A DNA stretch of 64,000 bases from Aureobasidium sp. EXF-3400 (Eukaryota; Ascomycota; Dothideomycetes; Dothideales; Saccotheciaceae). Under the pieces are notes generated by a model. It worked only from the letters and a program-made list of their open reading frames with translations. It did not search any database and was not told where the DNA came from. Below, in pieces: positions 30,903 to 43,500 of the stretch. Where the stretch lies: positions 1-64,000 of the forward strand of contig SWBL01000200.1 of assembly GCA_024195585.1 (NCBI GenBank), given 5' to 3'. Positions within the stretch are counted from its first letter, which is position 1. The number at the start of each line of letters is the position of its first letter. Position numbers and translations under genes: made by a program.

Positions 30903-32504
30903 ATGGATTTGAAGACAAACGACGAAAGTAATGCTGCACGATGGTCTAATGGTCACGGCCAAATTCGCAAGCGGTCGAAATTGTGGGTAGCAGCAAGCAT
31001 TGCAGCACTTTACTTGACATGGACGGTGGTGTGTCAAACCCTTCTCATCCATCCTCGGCTGCCCACTAACAATCCCATCAGAAACCCTTTACTTCCAAAT
31101 CGCGACTCGATCGTGTGCAGCAATGTTCAATAGACAACCTGCACAAAGACCTTTACTTCCTGGAAAACGCGCATCCAATCAAAGCGCAAGAGTTCCTCGA
31201 CAGACGCGACAACCTAGCAAAAGCTTTACATATGTCTGGAGTTGATGGATTTGTTCTCGAGCCAGGATATACGTTTCAGTACTATGCGAACATTTCTCAG
31301 CCGCAGTGGGAGCCGTGGGAGGTAAGATGGGGCCCCATGCTAAGTTGCTCAGGCAGATCTAATCTAGTTGTAGCCAGAAGAAAGACCTTTCTTGATGATC
31401 GTACAACCCACTGTCAACACCAGTACAGGAGAAATTAAAGCAAAAACCTCCTTTCTAAGTCCCCACTTCGAAGAAGGCAGAGTAAGAATGCTAGGAATCC
31501 CTTCAAAAAGCGATCTCGACATTATCGTCTGGGAAGAACACTGGAATCCTTACCGCACTCTCAAAGAAAGTCTCTTCCCTGATAAGAATGCAACACTCAT
31601 GGTTGATGAAGAGATCCGCGATTTCCTCGTAAGAGGGCTCGATGCTAATGGTTTCAAGACAGTCGGTCTCGGTGGTGAAGTAGAAGCTGTGCGTCAAGTC
31701 AAGACACCCGCTGAGATTGAGTTGTTGCGAGCTGTCAATACCGGCACTATCGAGGGTATCAGAGCTATACGACCGTGTCTGGAGCCTGGATTGACGGAGA
31801 ACGATGTCATCCAGATTCTCGACAATACTTTGAGGACCATCGGTTTCGACCTCTTCTTCGATATCGTGTTGTTTGACAGCAACGCAGCTCTTCCTCATGG
31901 CGGCTTTGCAACTGGAGACAAGGTTCTGACTCATGAGACCATGGTGTTGATTGATGCTGGATATCACTACATGGGCTACTCATCTGATGTGTGCCGAAGT
32001 TTCTTCATCGATCCTCCGAAGAAGTCTTTCCTACGTCGTCTGCTGCATCTACCAGCACCGAAAATGCAGAACAGCGAGCTTCACGCTGAGAAACTGAAAG
32101 TTTGGGATGTCGTCTTGGAAGCTCAGACAGAAGCTGGCAAGATGTTCGTACCAAACGGGACAGCAGCCAGCGTCGACATTGCAGCAAGAAAAATTATCGA
32201 GGATGCCGGCTATAAAGGAACATTCACCCACCGCCTGGGACACGGTATTGGCATTAAAGGTACGTTGTCGTAAAGATCAACCGATCATGTCCCGTCGCTA
32301 ACACGATCAGCGCACGAATCTCCTTACCTCAACAAGGGTAATCATGAAACTCTGCTTCGGGCAGGAATGACATTTACTGCTGAGCCTGGAATCTACTTGG
32401 AGAACAAGTTCGGTGTCAGACATGAGGATATCTATCTTGTCAAGGAAAATGGGCCTGCAGAGGTCATCAGTGGAAAACGTGCTGTGTCGCCTTACGAGCC
32501 TTGA
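30903..32504 (+). CDS. M24 metallopeptidase (Xaa-Pro aminopeptidase-like), membrane-anchored
   Basis: Predicted to remove N-terminal residues before proline, or a related creatinase-fold activity. Exons 30903-31028, 31082-31321, 31374-32259 and 32311-32504 give 481 aa. A basic N-terminus is followed by one membrane segment (LWVAASIAALYLTWTV), so it is a type II anchored form. The creatinase N-domain ends near NGFKTVGLGGEVEAVRQVKT. The metal ligands of the pita-bread fold are all visible: Asp in VLIDAGYHYMGYSSD (two), His in HRLGHGIG, Glu in TAEPGIYLE and Glu in VRHEDIYLV. The first intron (53 nt, GTGTGT donor) is inferred from the frame change. The substrate is not certain. Confidence 0.88.
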
Positions 32505-32978
32505 TTGGGGCATTGTTCGGTACAAATCAGATGGACGCTATTCATGATTTGTTAATCTCTTAATGAACTCGCATAAACCAGATACAGTGCTTTCTTGTGT
32601 CCCCTCTTGCAAAGCATGAAATTTTCGCTTGATCTACGACCTGATATGACACCGGTATATCGGCCAACCTTGATTCCGGCCACAAGCAACAGCTTATCAT
32701 GATTACCCAATGTTCTTTGTTAGTGACCATAAGCTCTTGACGTCCCCCCGACTCGCATATTCCCCTTTCTTCAGCTCTTTCCGCGAGACCACAAAGCATC
32801 CCTAAATCTGTATGCAGCCTGAGGCTCGACACTCACTGAGATCCTGTAGATGTCGATCCTCTCGTCCAACATTCAATTATGGCAGTAATCATGAAACACA
32901 GACTGATTTTTTCTTCTTGCCTTTCCATCAATTTGTTCCTTTTTACAATCTTGTGCTGTTTGGGATTGTCTGACGTAG
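32505..32978. other. Intergenic, convergent 3' flanks
   Basis: Nothing recognised. Confidence 0.5.
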
Positions 32979-33966
32979 TCATCTATTTGCTCTTTGTCCT
33001 TGGTAGCGTCCAAAGAAGCTCGCGCGATTGATGCAAGTCTTGGAGCGAAGAACCAGGAAGTCGTTGTTTTCATTCATGGATTTTGGAGCAGCCCTGATGG
33101 ATTTTTGAACGCCTGGACGGAGAGGTATGCTGAAAGTGCGAGATTTGACAGGGCTGGGAGCCGACGACTTGTTTTTGGATTCAGGAGCAGGGATGACAAC
33201 TCCACCGGGGTTCAAGGTATCGTCAGCTTGACGCTGTCGAGAAAGCACGATGGTGGGTATACGCTGCGCGTGGGTCGATGTTGTGACAGGATGAGAGACC
33301 TCTGATCGAATCGGCAGGCTGAAAGTAGGACGCCCAGTAGGATTGATGCGCAAGAACTCCTTTTCTTCTTCTGTGAGCGTGCTGGGGTACCATTTGCGCT
33401 TTTGCAAAAGGTAAAACCTATCCACCTCTGGGGCTTGCTGAACTTGCCAAAGAAGCTCTTCTTGTGCTTCTTTGAGGAAAGTGGCGGGATGACTGTGGTG
33501 TTCTACTCATCACTCAGTAATCAGTATGCACATTCTGCGTCTCTGAGAAACCAGGAGAACACGTACCCAGCTCATAGAGATCGACCAGAACTGTATGGTT
33601 GATGTCTTCCTCTCCTTTAGCCCAAGCAAAGAAGTAGTCTTTCATTTCCTTGATCAGCGCTTGCTCGTCCATGGGATAACGCCGCAAACACTGTGTTAGA
33701 GTGCCCTTGCCGCTTCTGTGATAGTAGCAGCGATTGATGAAAGATCCAAAGAACCACCAGGGAAGGTAGGTGCGGCGGAGCCATTTCTCAGCTGCACCAC
33801 CCTTTCCACACCAGAGGATACGGTGCGGGAGCAGTAAAGGTTTAGCGTAGTCATCAGTGGTGATCTTTTCGCTGCGGGCGATGTGAGAGGCAGCACGATG
33901 GTGGTGACGCTTGCCGCAGGGTTTGGGCGGTCTTTTGGTGACGCGACCTCGTTGATCGTCGATCAT
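32979..33966 (-). CDS. Hypothetical protein, basic and Trp/Tyr-rich N-terminal half
   Basis: Family not recognised. Exons 33966-33567 and 33502-32979 join to about 307 aa. The splice (GTACGT donor, GAGTAG acceptor) rebuilds VDLYELEHHSHPATFLKEAQ. The N-terminal half has RRTYLPWWFFGSFINRCYYH and an amphipathic MDEQALIKEMKDYFFAWAKG, suggesting a folded domain. The second exon starts with a helix (EELLWQVQQAPEVDRFYLLQ) and turns into a Ser/Pro/Arg-rich disordered tail. The start could lie further upstream (another in-frame Met at 34062). Confidence 0.6.
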
Positions 33967-34594
33967 CTTGTTTTGTAGATGTGTGTGAGCTGCAAGCGAG
34001 TGTGATAACAATGAAAGATGGGCTTGACAGAGAGTAGGAAAGTTGTTGGGGTCGTGACGCAATGCTGCGCGTCTTGTGAAGCACCACGATGGGCACGTAA
34101 ACTCGATTAAAAAGTCAGCCCAGTCTCAGTAGAAAGGTTCTTATAAGCTTACACGATGGTAATGCTGTGACGGAAAGACACAGATGGTATTGGTGTTGAT
34201 GACGGATGATGAGAACTGTCAACCAAGCTAATCATGTAGGTGATCAGTGTTGCTCCTTCCCAGCGAGCTGCCAATGGTTGACTTGCACTCAGTGATCGAA
34301 ATTTTCGTCCCTACAAGCGTGTCAGTCAAGAACGCGCCTCTGTTGAAACTTGAAAGTCAGTGGCCGTGATCATCCTGGATGACGAGGGTCTGCTGTCATG
34401 TAAGCAAATGCTAGACAGATTCTGGCTGTAAAAACATGATCGTGTCTGGGGACCAGTCTCGGTTTCTCTGCATTATGGCATCGAGTCACAAAACACTAAC
34501 AACAGTAGGGATGAGTGGTAGAAATAAGCTTGAGACATCACAAAATTGTGTATCGCTATGGACTTTATGACAAAGGAAATACGAAAACTACACT
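33967..34594. other. Intergenic, nothing recognised
   Basis: Upstream of the gene above and 3' flank of the PAN-domain gene. No supported feature. Confidence 0.5.
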
Positions 34595-37500
34595 CTAAGC
34601 AAGTGCTTGAAGACTCTTAGACGTCAACGCCAATGGATTGCATTGACTGACCACACCACCAGTCATGGTGAATCTCAACTCTTGCGCGGCGATGAAGCTC
34701 AGATCAGCCGTAGGATCTTTGACGAGGAAGACCTTAGCCTGCTGTGCGCCCTCAAATGTGCACAAGACAGGGAAGAAGAAGTTACCCAGAGTATCGACAG
34801 CGAGCAATGCGGTGACAGATCCGCTTTGCAAGGGTGTCAAGGTGAGCAGATGAGCACCGTGGGGAATGGATCCCCAATCGGCAAGACGGAAACGAGAGGC
34901 TCCGTATGCGGCCATCATGTCGGGGTAGTAAACAAAAAAGTTTCCAGCTGCATCTCCAAGAGCCACGCTTCCGTCTGAAGCGAAGTTTGCAGCGGAGGTA
35001 TTTTGGGACATGTACATGTTACCGTCGCCGGAGGTAGTCAGTTGAAGCTGACCGGTGGTATCAGTGATGATGATATTGGTGGAGTTGTCGGGTGTGGCTG
35101 TCGCCGACGAACTAGCCGAAGAAGAAGTAGATGAGCTAGTCAGAGAGCTAGAAACAGAACCTGATTTGCTCGAGATGGCAGAAGACGTCGCCGAGATGGA
35201 AGAGCTGGTTGAGGTCCTTGAAGCGGCAGATGAAGCAGAAATTGAAGAAGATGATACTGAGGAAGCAGTCGACGAGACCGATCCACTGAACGAACCGGTT
35301 GCCGACAACGAGGATGTAGATGCCAAAGATGTCGAGACGACCTTGGCATTGATAGATACTGCCACATCTCTCTTTCTTGAAGGCAACGCACCCACCAAGA
35401 AAGCAGAGTCGACGATGTACGAGAGATCAGTAGTGCTGTTGATAGGGTTGCTCGACTGTGCACTCTTCAGATAGCATCCTGGATTGCTACCGTAATAGCC
35501 ATCGTGGGCGAAGCCGACACCTGTGCATCCAGCTGTGGCGTCGCAAGCATTGATGCATTGCTCAAGAGTGGAGATGCCATCTTTCTCAATGATATCGTTA
35601 CCCTCGTAGTCGAGACCACAGCTGATCTTGTAGTACTTTCCTGCGGCGTCGTAGAAGGTACTGCCATCGATTGATGGGCATGAGCCAAGTGCCTTCTTGG
35701 CTGGTCTGTTCATTTTAATAGCAGAATCAACCTTGTATCTGAACTTCGTAGCGTCGAGCGGCGAGGTTGTGATGTCGTACTTGGGATAGCAGAGAGGTGT
35801 CTGGTAAGTGCCGTTGTAGGCATAAGACACACCAATGCAGTCAAGGTTGGTATCACAGTAATTGATACAAGCCTCCAAGCTGCTGTAGCCAGACAAACCA
35901 CCGAGATCGTAGCCTTCGTAGTCGAGGTTGCACTTGATCTGGTAGACTTGCTTCTGAGCGTCGACAAAGGTCGTACCGTCAGCACCGGGGCAGGATGCTA
36001 GAGGAGAATAGGTCACAGGCGTGGCGGCGAAGAGGTTGAGACCGGCAGGAATACTTCCTTTGTTCGGGATGGCGCTCTTCAACCAACAGTTCTGAGCGTC
36101 TTGGCCACGCTGAACCCAGATGACTCCAACACAGCTTGAGCCGTAATCTGAACATGCGTCGATACAAGATGACATGTTCGAGTATGGAGTATGCATGATA
36201 TCATGGCCAGGGTAATCGAATCCACAGGCCACCTGCCAGTAAGTACCATCGCTGGTCGTGTAGTAGTCTCCACACTTAAGCGCGCTTTGGGTAGGAGCAG
36301 CAACACTGCTAGTGGTAGACGAGGCTGATGATTGTGCAGTGGTTAGGCTGGTGGTACTTTGGGCGCTACCCGCATTGGTTGTGGTCTGCGCGCTTCCAGC
36401 GTTGGTCGTAGTCTGTGCACTTCCAGCGTCAGAGGATCCAGCATCAGAAGAGGTAGGCTGGCTACCAGCATCGGAAGAAGAAGGTTGGCTGCCGGCATTG
36501 GTAGGAGCAGAGGAGTCACTTGAGTCTGTTGTCGTTGCTGCAGAGCCATTTCCACTGTCGCTTCCATCAGACGAGTCAGATCCTGCATCACTAGTAGCTG
36601 CGGAACCGCTTGCATCATCAGTGGAGGATGGGGCAGCAGATAAGGACGTAGTACGCTGGACAGTGGCGACTGCGCGACCAAGACAGCCATTAGCCAAGTT
36701 GGGCTTCTGGTAAGAAGACAGAGTGTACGTCGAAATGTCTAACAGGTGAACCGAGAGGTCATTCGACAACCCGATGTTGTACTTGATACCAAGACAACCA
36801 GTGGAACTTGTGATACCGTTCGATGCTCCAGTACCGTAGCTAGCTGCAATTGCAAGCTCCGCAGACGCACTGACAGCAGGAGTGTCAACAAGCGAGATAC
36901 CCTTCGAGTACTTTCCGTTCAGAATATCGACACCGAAGAAGAGAGTGACGGGAAGCGCTAGAGAGGCAGAAGCCGTCACATCACCCCAGGCATCAAATTT
37001 CTTCGTGATCACGGGCGTGAAGCCAGACTGAGTAGACTTGGTCTTGTCCAAAAGATTGAGGCTAGCATGGATGGCGGGCCAGGACATTGAAGCTCCAACA
37101 AGCATCTGACCAGCAGCCTGGACTTTGAGATCACTGTTCAACGAAACAGTGACTTTGGGGCCCAGGACAGCGATACCAGGAATACTCAAGGTAGGAAGAC
37201 CTTTGTTGATTAGATCCTTGTTGATGGTCTTCTCGTACGCGGCGAAAGCATTGACACCGACGAAAACGCCGGCGTACAGGTTACCGTCAAGACTGACATC
37301 GCATCTGGTGACTCCGTTGGCCAGACTGGCTGAGACAGTACCAACAGCCTGGAAGTCACCCTTGATGCCACAATCAACGCAGTACATTTGAATACCGGGC
37401 TTAGGGTTCGAGACACCATTGAGTGAGCTGGACATGCCATTGAGAGATTTCTGGGTCGCAGCGATCATGGCGGCATCCTTTTGCGAGTCTGGACTATATC

Positions 37501-39290
37501 TGTTTTTGGTCTGTTAGCTCGAAGGCTTTACTGCGCATTGGATGGTTCACTTGCTCGAAAAATTTATATTGATTTCCCCATGGAGAAGGGTCGTTTTGGG
37601 CTGGTCCAAGGTTGAGAGGAACATCCAGAGACTTGGAAAGGGTCACGGCAGGTATCAGAGACAGGGCCGATGACGCAACTGACTTCACAGTGCTGGCAAG
37701 AGACGTAACTGCCTTGGTAACAGAGGCAGGCAGAACCTTTTCAGCTGCTTTAGCAACCGGAGCGGCAACCGCTTTGGCGACTGAGGTAACCTTGCTGATA
37801 GCCTTGCTGATGAACTTGGGCCATCTCTTGTTGAGAGTAACTTGATTGGAAGGTGCAATGGCGGCAAGCACAGAATCGGCATCGGCATCCGCTCCGCTGT
37901 AATATCCAAGTTCTTGATCAAGAGTGGCATCGAAAGAACTGCCACAAGCAGCAGATGGAAAAGTGCCGTTAGTACCGTTCATACTGCCGCAGTTTGGTAC
38001 GTAGGTAGCGTTTGAAGTGGTGACAGTGCCAAAATCAAGGTCGAGTGTGTCAAAAACATCAGCCAAGTGTGCCTGCTGACCTTGACCAACAGCGATCAAA
38101 TTTGCGGTGTCAAAAGTGAATGATGCAGTCAAGAACATAGTGCTGGTTCCATTGGCGCCACAGGTGTCCTCCGAGGTTACCAGGATGACGTGACCGTCAG
38201 TCTGCCATTCGGTCTCTGAGTGCTGGAATGCAGTCGCATCGTTGAAAACGATGGTGATACTCGAGTTGTCACAATGCACACTCTTGATATAATTTGTGTG
38301 ATCAAGGACGACTGAAGGGTGCTGGAAACCGACACCAACCTTAGCAACGGTTGAGGTGGCATTGTTGGCCGATTGGGCACCTCCGAAGTAGAGATTGGCT
38401 TGGGGGTCAGGGGTCAAATTTTCGACATTGTTCAAATCCAGGCCAGGAGGAATCAGTGCTGCAAGAGTAGCAGTCGGTGCTGGGGGTAAGGTGACCTCAG
38501 AAGCCGTGAACACGGATCCCACCGCGGAGGGCGTAGGCAGAGCGTTGACAACACTGGTCGAAGTGCTGGAGGACACGGTAGAGCTGGATGAAGCTTGGAG
38601 CGACTTGGCAGAGCTGCTCGTAATCTTGCTGGACACCGATGGTTTAGAAACAGGCTTCGACGATGTCGTTGCCTTTGATGAGGTCATTGACTGCTTTGTG
38701 GATGAAGCAGACGATATCTTCTTGGTTGAAGAAGAGATTTGTGTTGACTTCGTTGAAGTGGTTACCAGGGAAGGTGTAGCAGTGACAGCCTTGCAAACTT
38801 GAGACACTACGGGAGCAGGAAGTGCTGCGAAAGGACTGCCCTTACGGGTAGGTCTGGGATATGTTTAGCGACAAGAAGCGAGTTGGGGCAATTCCGATGG
38901 CACTTACGCATTGAACCAGAATTTGCAGAAGGGCAAAGGTTGAGCAACCAACTTGCGAAGAGCATCCAAATTGGGCACCTTGCTGATACCAGTAGGTGAA
39001 GCCATTGCTTTGGTCGTGGTTTTGCCAATCAGAGATGGCGTTGTGACGATACATTTGCAAACCCTGCTGATGTCGGCAGAGGCGACGCCATTGATGGGAC
39101 TGGAAGAGATGTATGAAGCTCCAGACCACCATTGGCAGAAGCTGAGAGGCGAGCCAAAATCATTCTTGATGGCAGTAAGGACAGCATCAGTAGAACTGCA
39201 GGATGGCTTCGAGGCAGGAGCCGCTTGTGCAAGTTGCCCAAAGGCAATTGCCCAAACCAGCCAAGTGATCAAAGTCGAGAATCGCGACAT
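34595..39290 (-). CDS. Large secreted protein with three PAN/Apple-like domains
   Basis: Predicted cell-surface or secreted adhesin-like protein of 1533 aa. Exons are 39290-38908, 38853-37551 and 37510-34595. A signal peptide (STLITWLVWAIAFGQLAQA) is followed by two copies of a Cys module (FCQWW...VCKCIVTTPS and FCKFW...VCKAVTATPS) and a Ser/Thr stretch. Next is a beta-rich region, reminiscent of the fungal DUF7029/DUF7223 pair (recalled, not tested), ending at a likely Kex2 site (NKR). Exon 3 begins with a beta-rich domain and continues with Ser/Asp/Thr repeats. Three PAN-type domains follow near residues 972-1045, 1067-1135 and 1172-1242 (each with CG/NxDYxGxD, then a C...C...C pattern). 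A dibasic site (SRKRD), a long Ser tract and a C-terminal beta domain complete it. PAN domains bind carbohydrate or protein. Confidence 0.85.
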
Positions 39291-39423
39291 CCTCACAGAT
39301 GTTCACGGAGGCGACGAATGGAAACGAAGATACAAAGAATGGATGGTCGAACGATTGACCAGGGACACAGATGAGTTGGCGACGACGGCCTTGCTCTGCT
39401 GTACATGATGCCAGGCACTATAG

Positions 39424-39431
39424 TATATATA
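39424..39431 (-). promoter_or_regulatory. TATA-like element of the PAN-domain gene
   Basis: TATATATA lies about 135 nt upstream of the ATG at 39290. The placement suits a core promoter element. Confidence 0.45.
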
Positions 39432-40562
39432 TGGACTTAGCTTTTGCTATGCTCACCTGGTCTGTCGCTCAGTGACCCATAGGGTCAGACATGTCCAACT
39501 TCCACAAGCTGAGATACCGTTGGACGCCTTGATTGCCATGTATGTTCGACATGGTATGAGAATGGTGCAGAAGGGAATCTTCGGATTATGGGACGTTTAA
39601 ACAACGATGAAGAGGAGTCGAGGACGTTTGGAAGGTCTTTCCGAGTAGAAGACAAGCTCGCAAATAAGCTCTACCGGTTGTCGGAGAAGACTTCTGTTGA
39701 TACACCGCTTAATGCATCTTCGCACTTGGTAGAGAACGTGGGATTTATGCAAGATCAACAAAAGGCGTTGATACAGCACATGTTTCATCCTGTCTTCATG
39801 CTTGTAGAGAGACTGGGGTCTAGACAGGTGCTCACCGAAGAAATCCGACCCACTCTTGCTTCGAATGGAGTTGTCCTGAAGCTCACCAGAGTCGGGCCCT
39901 GAGGCTTTTCATAGACCCTCGAAACGGTCTCGTATACAACGGAGAACTAGCCATTATTCTCTGCTCTGTTCATTCACGGCAACTCCGAACATCTTTCGAA
40001 CCTTATGCGTTCAATGTCACCTAATCCCGATTAAGCAGAGCCTATCACAGCTTGGAGTCTCCGTACACATCTGAGTAGTGCTCCTTGCCCTATCCGTTGA
40101 CCGATATCCGAGCGAAAGTATGTCGGTCTTCCCGCCCATTGAATCAAGCAGTAGACTTTCTTCTCTTACAACGCTCATACTTGCTCAGCTGGGGCTTGTC
40201 GCGCCATAGTCCTTGCTCGAGTGATACCTGTCCAAGCCTGGAGCGAGCCACCAATATGCTAGGAAAACTTCTCATCCTCGTTGCTACCGTCTTGGTCAGG
40301 AAGCAAGAACATCCGAGCAAGTCCTACGCCTGACTGATCTATTGAAATGAGCATGTTGAACTCTAGGATCACAACATGAAACGTGAGCTTTTGGTCGAGT
40401 TGAACATGGCAATACCGTTGTGATTATAATTTCTGTTCCAGAAGAAGGTCATGTAGCATGCATGATTTGGGCTCATGGCCTTCCATGACCGTATAAAGCC
40501 TCGCTTGTACTTCCTTAGGGATCTTGAGCACGTCTGGTAAGTCCTTTTGGTGTAGCGGGACG
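39432..40562. other. Divergent intergenic region between two secreted-protein genes
   Basis: Both large secreted-protein genes start from this region. It contains a 104-codon frame (39588-39902) with no recognisable feature, which I do not call. No other structure seen. Confidence 0.5.
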
Positions 40563-43500
40563 ATGTTGATACAACAATTCATTCCTATCTGCTTGGCAGG
40601 GCTCGCTGCTGCCACCGTGAATGATGGCAGCTCCTCGAGCACTTCTGATTGTAAGTTATATCTTGGTTCGAACGAAACACTCAGGTGTCTGACAAAGTTA
40701 GCAGCTTGTGACAAAGCAGATATTGCCCTAGTGCAATACAATGCCGAGAGCAATCCCAATCTCTGTGAAACATGGCTCAACAGGTACGCGCCAATATCGA
40801 ACTATGACATTGCATCTTACTGACTCTGCGTTTAGTCAAAGAGAAACAATACCAATTGAGGGCATGACTCCGGCCGAGCTCACAGCAGCTTGTGACTGTA
40901 TCGCAACCACCGCGCAAGAGATGAAGCTTGCGCTGCAGCTTCCCGTGGTACGAGTTGCGAAGACCACCGCTAAGCCGACACCGAAGACTACTGCAAAGAC
41001 TACTGCGAAGACTACTGCAAAGACTACTGCGAAGACTACTGCTAGAACTACGGCAAGGACCACACCAAGCACTCTGAGAACTACGACAAAATCCATGAGT
41101 TCGGCCGTCAAGACATCGCCCAAAGTCTCCAGTTCATCTGCCAAAGCTTTGACCAAAAGCGGAACTTCTAAGAGTTCTTCTGTCTCGAGCTCCTCGATTC
41201 GTTATTGTGGTCTATACCCTTGTAGCCATCTCACGTTGAAGCCCTTCTCATTCAAGACATCTGCAAAGACCACTGTATCGACTCTTGTACCGAGTTCATC
41301 TACTCGGCGTTGTATTGGTGTCGCATGCAGCAAACTCACTGCAAAAACTTCATCGGCTACGTCGGCCAAAGGCGGTGCATCAGCCAAGAGCTCTACAAGG
41401 TCTTCGGGATCCAAAACTCCATCAGCCTCATCCACTACCAAAGTTGGTACCAAGGTGTCGGGTGTCTCGAAGAGTGGCACGATAGTGTCGACTTCTGTCG
41501 CAGGTACTTTGGCTAAAGGTGTCACCGTAAAAAAGTCCTCATCTTCCACGCGCAAGGTCAAGCCTACATCTACATCTAATCCTGGCTCAGGAGATGACTC
41601 TGGTGCGAGTTCTGCTGATGATGGATCTGACTCTTCTGCTGCCACCACGTCGATAGGCGATGACGGCTCTGCTGCCACCACATCGACAGGGGACGATGGC
41701 TCTGCAGCTACTACTTCAGTGGCGGATGATGGTGCTGCTGCCACCACTTCAGTAAGCGACGATAGCTCTGGTGATGGCTCATCGCCGACATCTGCGTCAG
41801 GTGACAACGTCTCTTCATCAACCATTCCAGCATCCACTTTGACCTCGACCAAGCCTAACTCTGCTACTCTGAAGAAAGCAAGCACAAAGACTTCATCTGT
41901 CCCCACGACCTCGGCACCTTCTAGTCTAGCAGTGTCTCCTAGCGGTGATGCCGCAAGCACATCTACCACAGCTGTTTTGAAGCCAAGCCCAACCTGCTCC
42001 TCTCCTCTCGCCGCCAACGAGACCTTCCAACTATACATCTATGGAACCAATACTGCGATTGACGGCACCCCGATGCAAGGCTTGACGAATGGTGCTACTG
42101 CGGTTGGCTTTGATGTCGGCTACGTCTCCCTCAATTTCACGCTCGATTGTAGCACTGGCTATGTCTACTGGGGACCGAACTCAGTGTTATCAGGCAACAG
42201 ACAAGCATTCTCAGTGAACAGCCAGTCAACCGTGGTAGCACCCCTTGGCGACTCAAACAATGCGCCTTTGGTTTGTAGTCTCGATAGCAATCTTGTGTTG
42301 AGTTGCCAGTATACATCTGCTCGCACTCTCAGTGTTTTCCAGAGCTGGGCGGTCAGTACTGGCGATGCTCGGTACCTTGCTATGTCTCAAAGCAACTCGA
42401 CTGGTATCACACTCAAGGCTGTGCTTCTAAGCTCGAATACTGCCGTCACCTATCCCACACACTCCACCAATCAAAAGCTGCTCAGCAATGGAGACTTCGC
42501 CGCAAGCTCTATCATTCCTTGGAGCAAGTTTACACAGGGAAAGAGTTCTGACATGCAACTCAGCTCACCTGCAGTCAACGCCACAGGATCTTGCTACGCA
42601 TTTGCAGGTATGCTTTCCATTACTCCCGACAGCAACTTCGTGAACGGCTATGCTTGGGGTGGACTCAGCCAACCTGGGGTGACGCTTTACATGGGCGAAC
42701 AATTATTCGTTGGTTATGATGTCTTTTTGAACTACCCTGCTGGTTTGCCTAGCGGCGTGCGTTGCGATATCCAGGTCAAGGCTACAGACCACGATACTCT
42801 GAGCTATGTGCGCTACGACAGCAGTAGTCCTGCTTTCGTGTCCTTCAACACGACTACTTCTGCAAGTTACAATGGAACAGGCAGTTTCTCAATCACTGCA
42901 TACTGTCAAGGTCAACCTGGTGGTCCATGGCCAGCATTGAACCTCGGCTTCAACAACGTCAGGTTACTGGGTGCTTACGACCCTACTGATGTTGGCGCCG
43001 CTCTGACTTGCGGTTTCAAAGAAGCCCGAGATGCTATCCAGTCGGCTACTCTACAACCTTACTGTTCCTCATTATTGTCGTACAGCACACCAACAACGAC
43101 CTCGACTCAAGTCATCAGCACCACAACTACCTCGACCGTCACCGTCAACTATGGAAGACGCAAGAGAGGTATGATTACTGCTGCGCCAGGGACTGCGGCC
43201 GAGCCTTTGAGACGTCGACAGCTTGATCCTTCCGTCGCAAATTCAACTACAACGTCGAGCACCATGACTGGAGAACCCAGTGTTCTTGCCACGTTCGCGC
43301 CCTCAGACGTCATCAACGCATGTAGCGTCGAGGCCGCACCCGTGTCTACCACAATCACCGTAGTGACCACAACAACGACAACACTCACAGCATATGCAAC
43401 TGCGACCAAGTCTCCAGATCTCTTCATCCTCTCTCAATCAGGAAACAGAAATCTTTATGTCAGCCGCGATGGCTCAGGCGCTGTTGTTTTCACCAGCGAC

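Noticed and set aside
39588..39902. 104-codon + strand frame in the divergent intergenic region
   Set aside because: No domain, no splice partners, and an opposing ORF of similar quality.
41202..42038. 278-codon antisense frame in the Ser/Thr-rich secreted gene
   Set aside because: Glu/Val/Ala-rich mirror of Ser/Thr/Pro codons; the sense strand has signal peptide and modules.
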